A stretch of 6,498 bases of DNA from Methylorubrum extorquens (lineage in GTDB: Bacteria; Pseudomonadota; Alphaproteobacteria; Rhizobiales; Beijerinckiaceae). Position 1 is the first letter of the stretch, and every line of letters starts with the position of its first letter. The notes below the pieces were generated by a model that was given only the letters and a program-made list of their open reading frames with translations, was not told the DNA's origin and searched no databases. The position numbers and the translations under genes were made by a program. The DNA lies in the NCBI GenBank assembly GCA_019695455.1, contig JAEUAC010000253.1:1-6498 (forward strand), read 5' to 3'. Positions 5,816-6,498 of the stretch are shown piece by piece.

Positions 5816-6498
5816 ATGGACGAAGGATCGATCCATTCCGTGCTGGCGCGCGCGCTCCTCGCGGGGCGCGTCCCGGCCGGCACGAAGCTCGGCGAACATC
5901 GGCTGGCGGCCGTCTTCGGCGTGAGCCGGGAGCGGATCCGCAAGGTGCTGCACCGGCTCGGCCACGAGCGGCTGGTCACGATCGAGAGGAACCGCGGCGC
6001 CTTCGCCATCGACCCGGACCTCGGGGAGGCCCGGATGGTCTACGAGGCGCGCCGCATCCTGGAGGGCGGGATCGTCGCGCACCTCGCCGACACGCTGGAC
6101 GAGGCGGGCCGGGCCCGGCTGGAGCGGCACATCGCGGCCGAGGAGGCGGCGCTCGCGCGCGGCGACCGCTTCACCTCCATCCGGCTTTCGGCCGAGTTCC
6201 ACACCGTCCTCGGCGACCTGACGGGCAACCCGCTGATCGTCCGTCCCCTGCAGGAGCTGGTCGCCCGGACCGTGATGCTGGTCGCGTTCTTCGAGCCGGA
6301 TTCCTCCGTCGCCTGCCAGTGCGACGAGCACCGCCTCGTGTTCAGGTCGCTCGCCGCCCGCGAGCGCGCCAAGGCGGTCCGCGCGATGACGAGCCATCTC
6401 TCGCTGGTCGAGACGCGGCTGCGCCCCCGGATCTGCGAGGCGGCGGCGCTGCCGCTCGACGACGTGCTGGCGGAGGAGATCGCGCGCTTCGGGGATCG
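5816..6498 (+). CDS. GntR-family transcriptional regulator, FadR/FCD subfamily, C-terminal end cut off by window edge
   Basis: 227 codons are visible from the ATG at 5816, and the frame is open at the right edge. A complete member is about 220-250 aa, so only the tail is missing. Residues 1-66 form the winged helix-turn-helix: 'ALLAGRVPAGTKLGEHRLAAVFGVSRERIRKVLHRLGHERLV' followed by the wing 'RNRGAFAI'. This matches the GntR pattern (I..G.l.pG..L.E..LA..fgVSR..vR.aL..L...glv....rGa.V). Residues about 73-205 form the all-helical FCD effector domain, with His129 (EFHTVLG), His172 (EHRLVF) and His194 (SHL) at the three usual metal-ligand positions. The Asp normally four residues before the first His is Ser125. 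The start has only a close GGAG (5809-5812, 3-nt spacer) or AAAGG (5803-5807, 8-nt spacer). It is divergent from the transporter operon and probably a local repressor relieved by the substrate or a product; this role is inferred from family and position. Confidence 0.92.
   Translation, partial: MDEGSIHSVLARALLAGRVPAGTKLGEHRLAAVFGVSRERIRKVLHRLGHERLVTIERNRGAFAIDPDLGEARMVYEARRILEGGIVAHLADTLDEAGRARLERHIAAEEAALARGDRFTSIRLSAEFHTVLGDLTGNPLIVRPLQELVARTVMLVAFFEPDSSVACQCDEHRLVFRSLAARERAKAVRAMTSHLSLVETRLRPRICEAAALPLDDVLAEEIARFGD

Noticed and set aside
5621..6397. In-frame N-terminal extension of the binding protein antisense to the GntR gene
   Set aside because: The Tat signal peptide and a strong Shine-Dalgarno place the start at 5620. 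The extension is antisense to an intact GntR/FCD gene and has no recognisable sequence.
5816..6498. Polyamine-responsive regulation by analogy with PotABCD-type transporters
   Set aside because: The PotA/B/C resemblance is shared by many importers with other substrates, and the hydrolase gene argues for a different compound; nothing in the sequence supports a polyamine specifically.

Overview
The window is GC-rich DNA, roughly 70% G+C by eye, with dense, tightly packed genes. Codon use and gene content point to an alphaproteobacterium. A Methylobacterium-like member of the Hyphomicrobiales is my best guess, because a small secreted PepSY-like protein beside a YflT/17M-like stress protein is familiar from that group. 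This is recognition from memory and was not searched. I see no tRNA, rRNA, CRISPR array, insertion sequence or phage gene.

Layout: (1) Positions 1-731, minus strand: a small exported PepSY-like protein (360-731), followed 40 bp downstream by the start of a glycine-rich stress-type protein (1-319) that runs off the left edge. (2) Positions 732-878: a 147-bp non-coding gap with a CRP-like inverted repeat. (3) Positions 879-5620, minus strand: a compact five-gene operon read right to left. It encodes a Tat-exported solute-binding protein, a PotA-like ATPase, two MetI-type permeases, and a PuuE/allantoinase-like member of the polysaccharide-deacetylase superfamily. Spacings are 18 bp, a 4-nt ATGA overlap, a second 4-nt ATGA overlap, and 19 bp. 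(4) Positions 5621-5815: a divergent 195-bp control region containing an AT-rich island with a perfect 12-bp palindrome. (5) Positions 5816-6498, plus strand: a GntR-family (FadR/FCD type) regulator, open at the right edge.

Reading it together: the operon looks like a complete substrate-specific importer of the polyamine/opine/phosphonate type. It is co-transcribed with a cytoplasmic hydrolase whose family acts on cyclic amides such as allantoin or cyclic imides, and it is probably controlled by the divergent GntR protein through the palindrome. The working hypothesis is uptake and ring opening of a small cyclic amide, ureide or related nitrogen compound. The substrate cannot be fixed from sequence. 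The parts belong to known families; the combination and its substrate are the open question.
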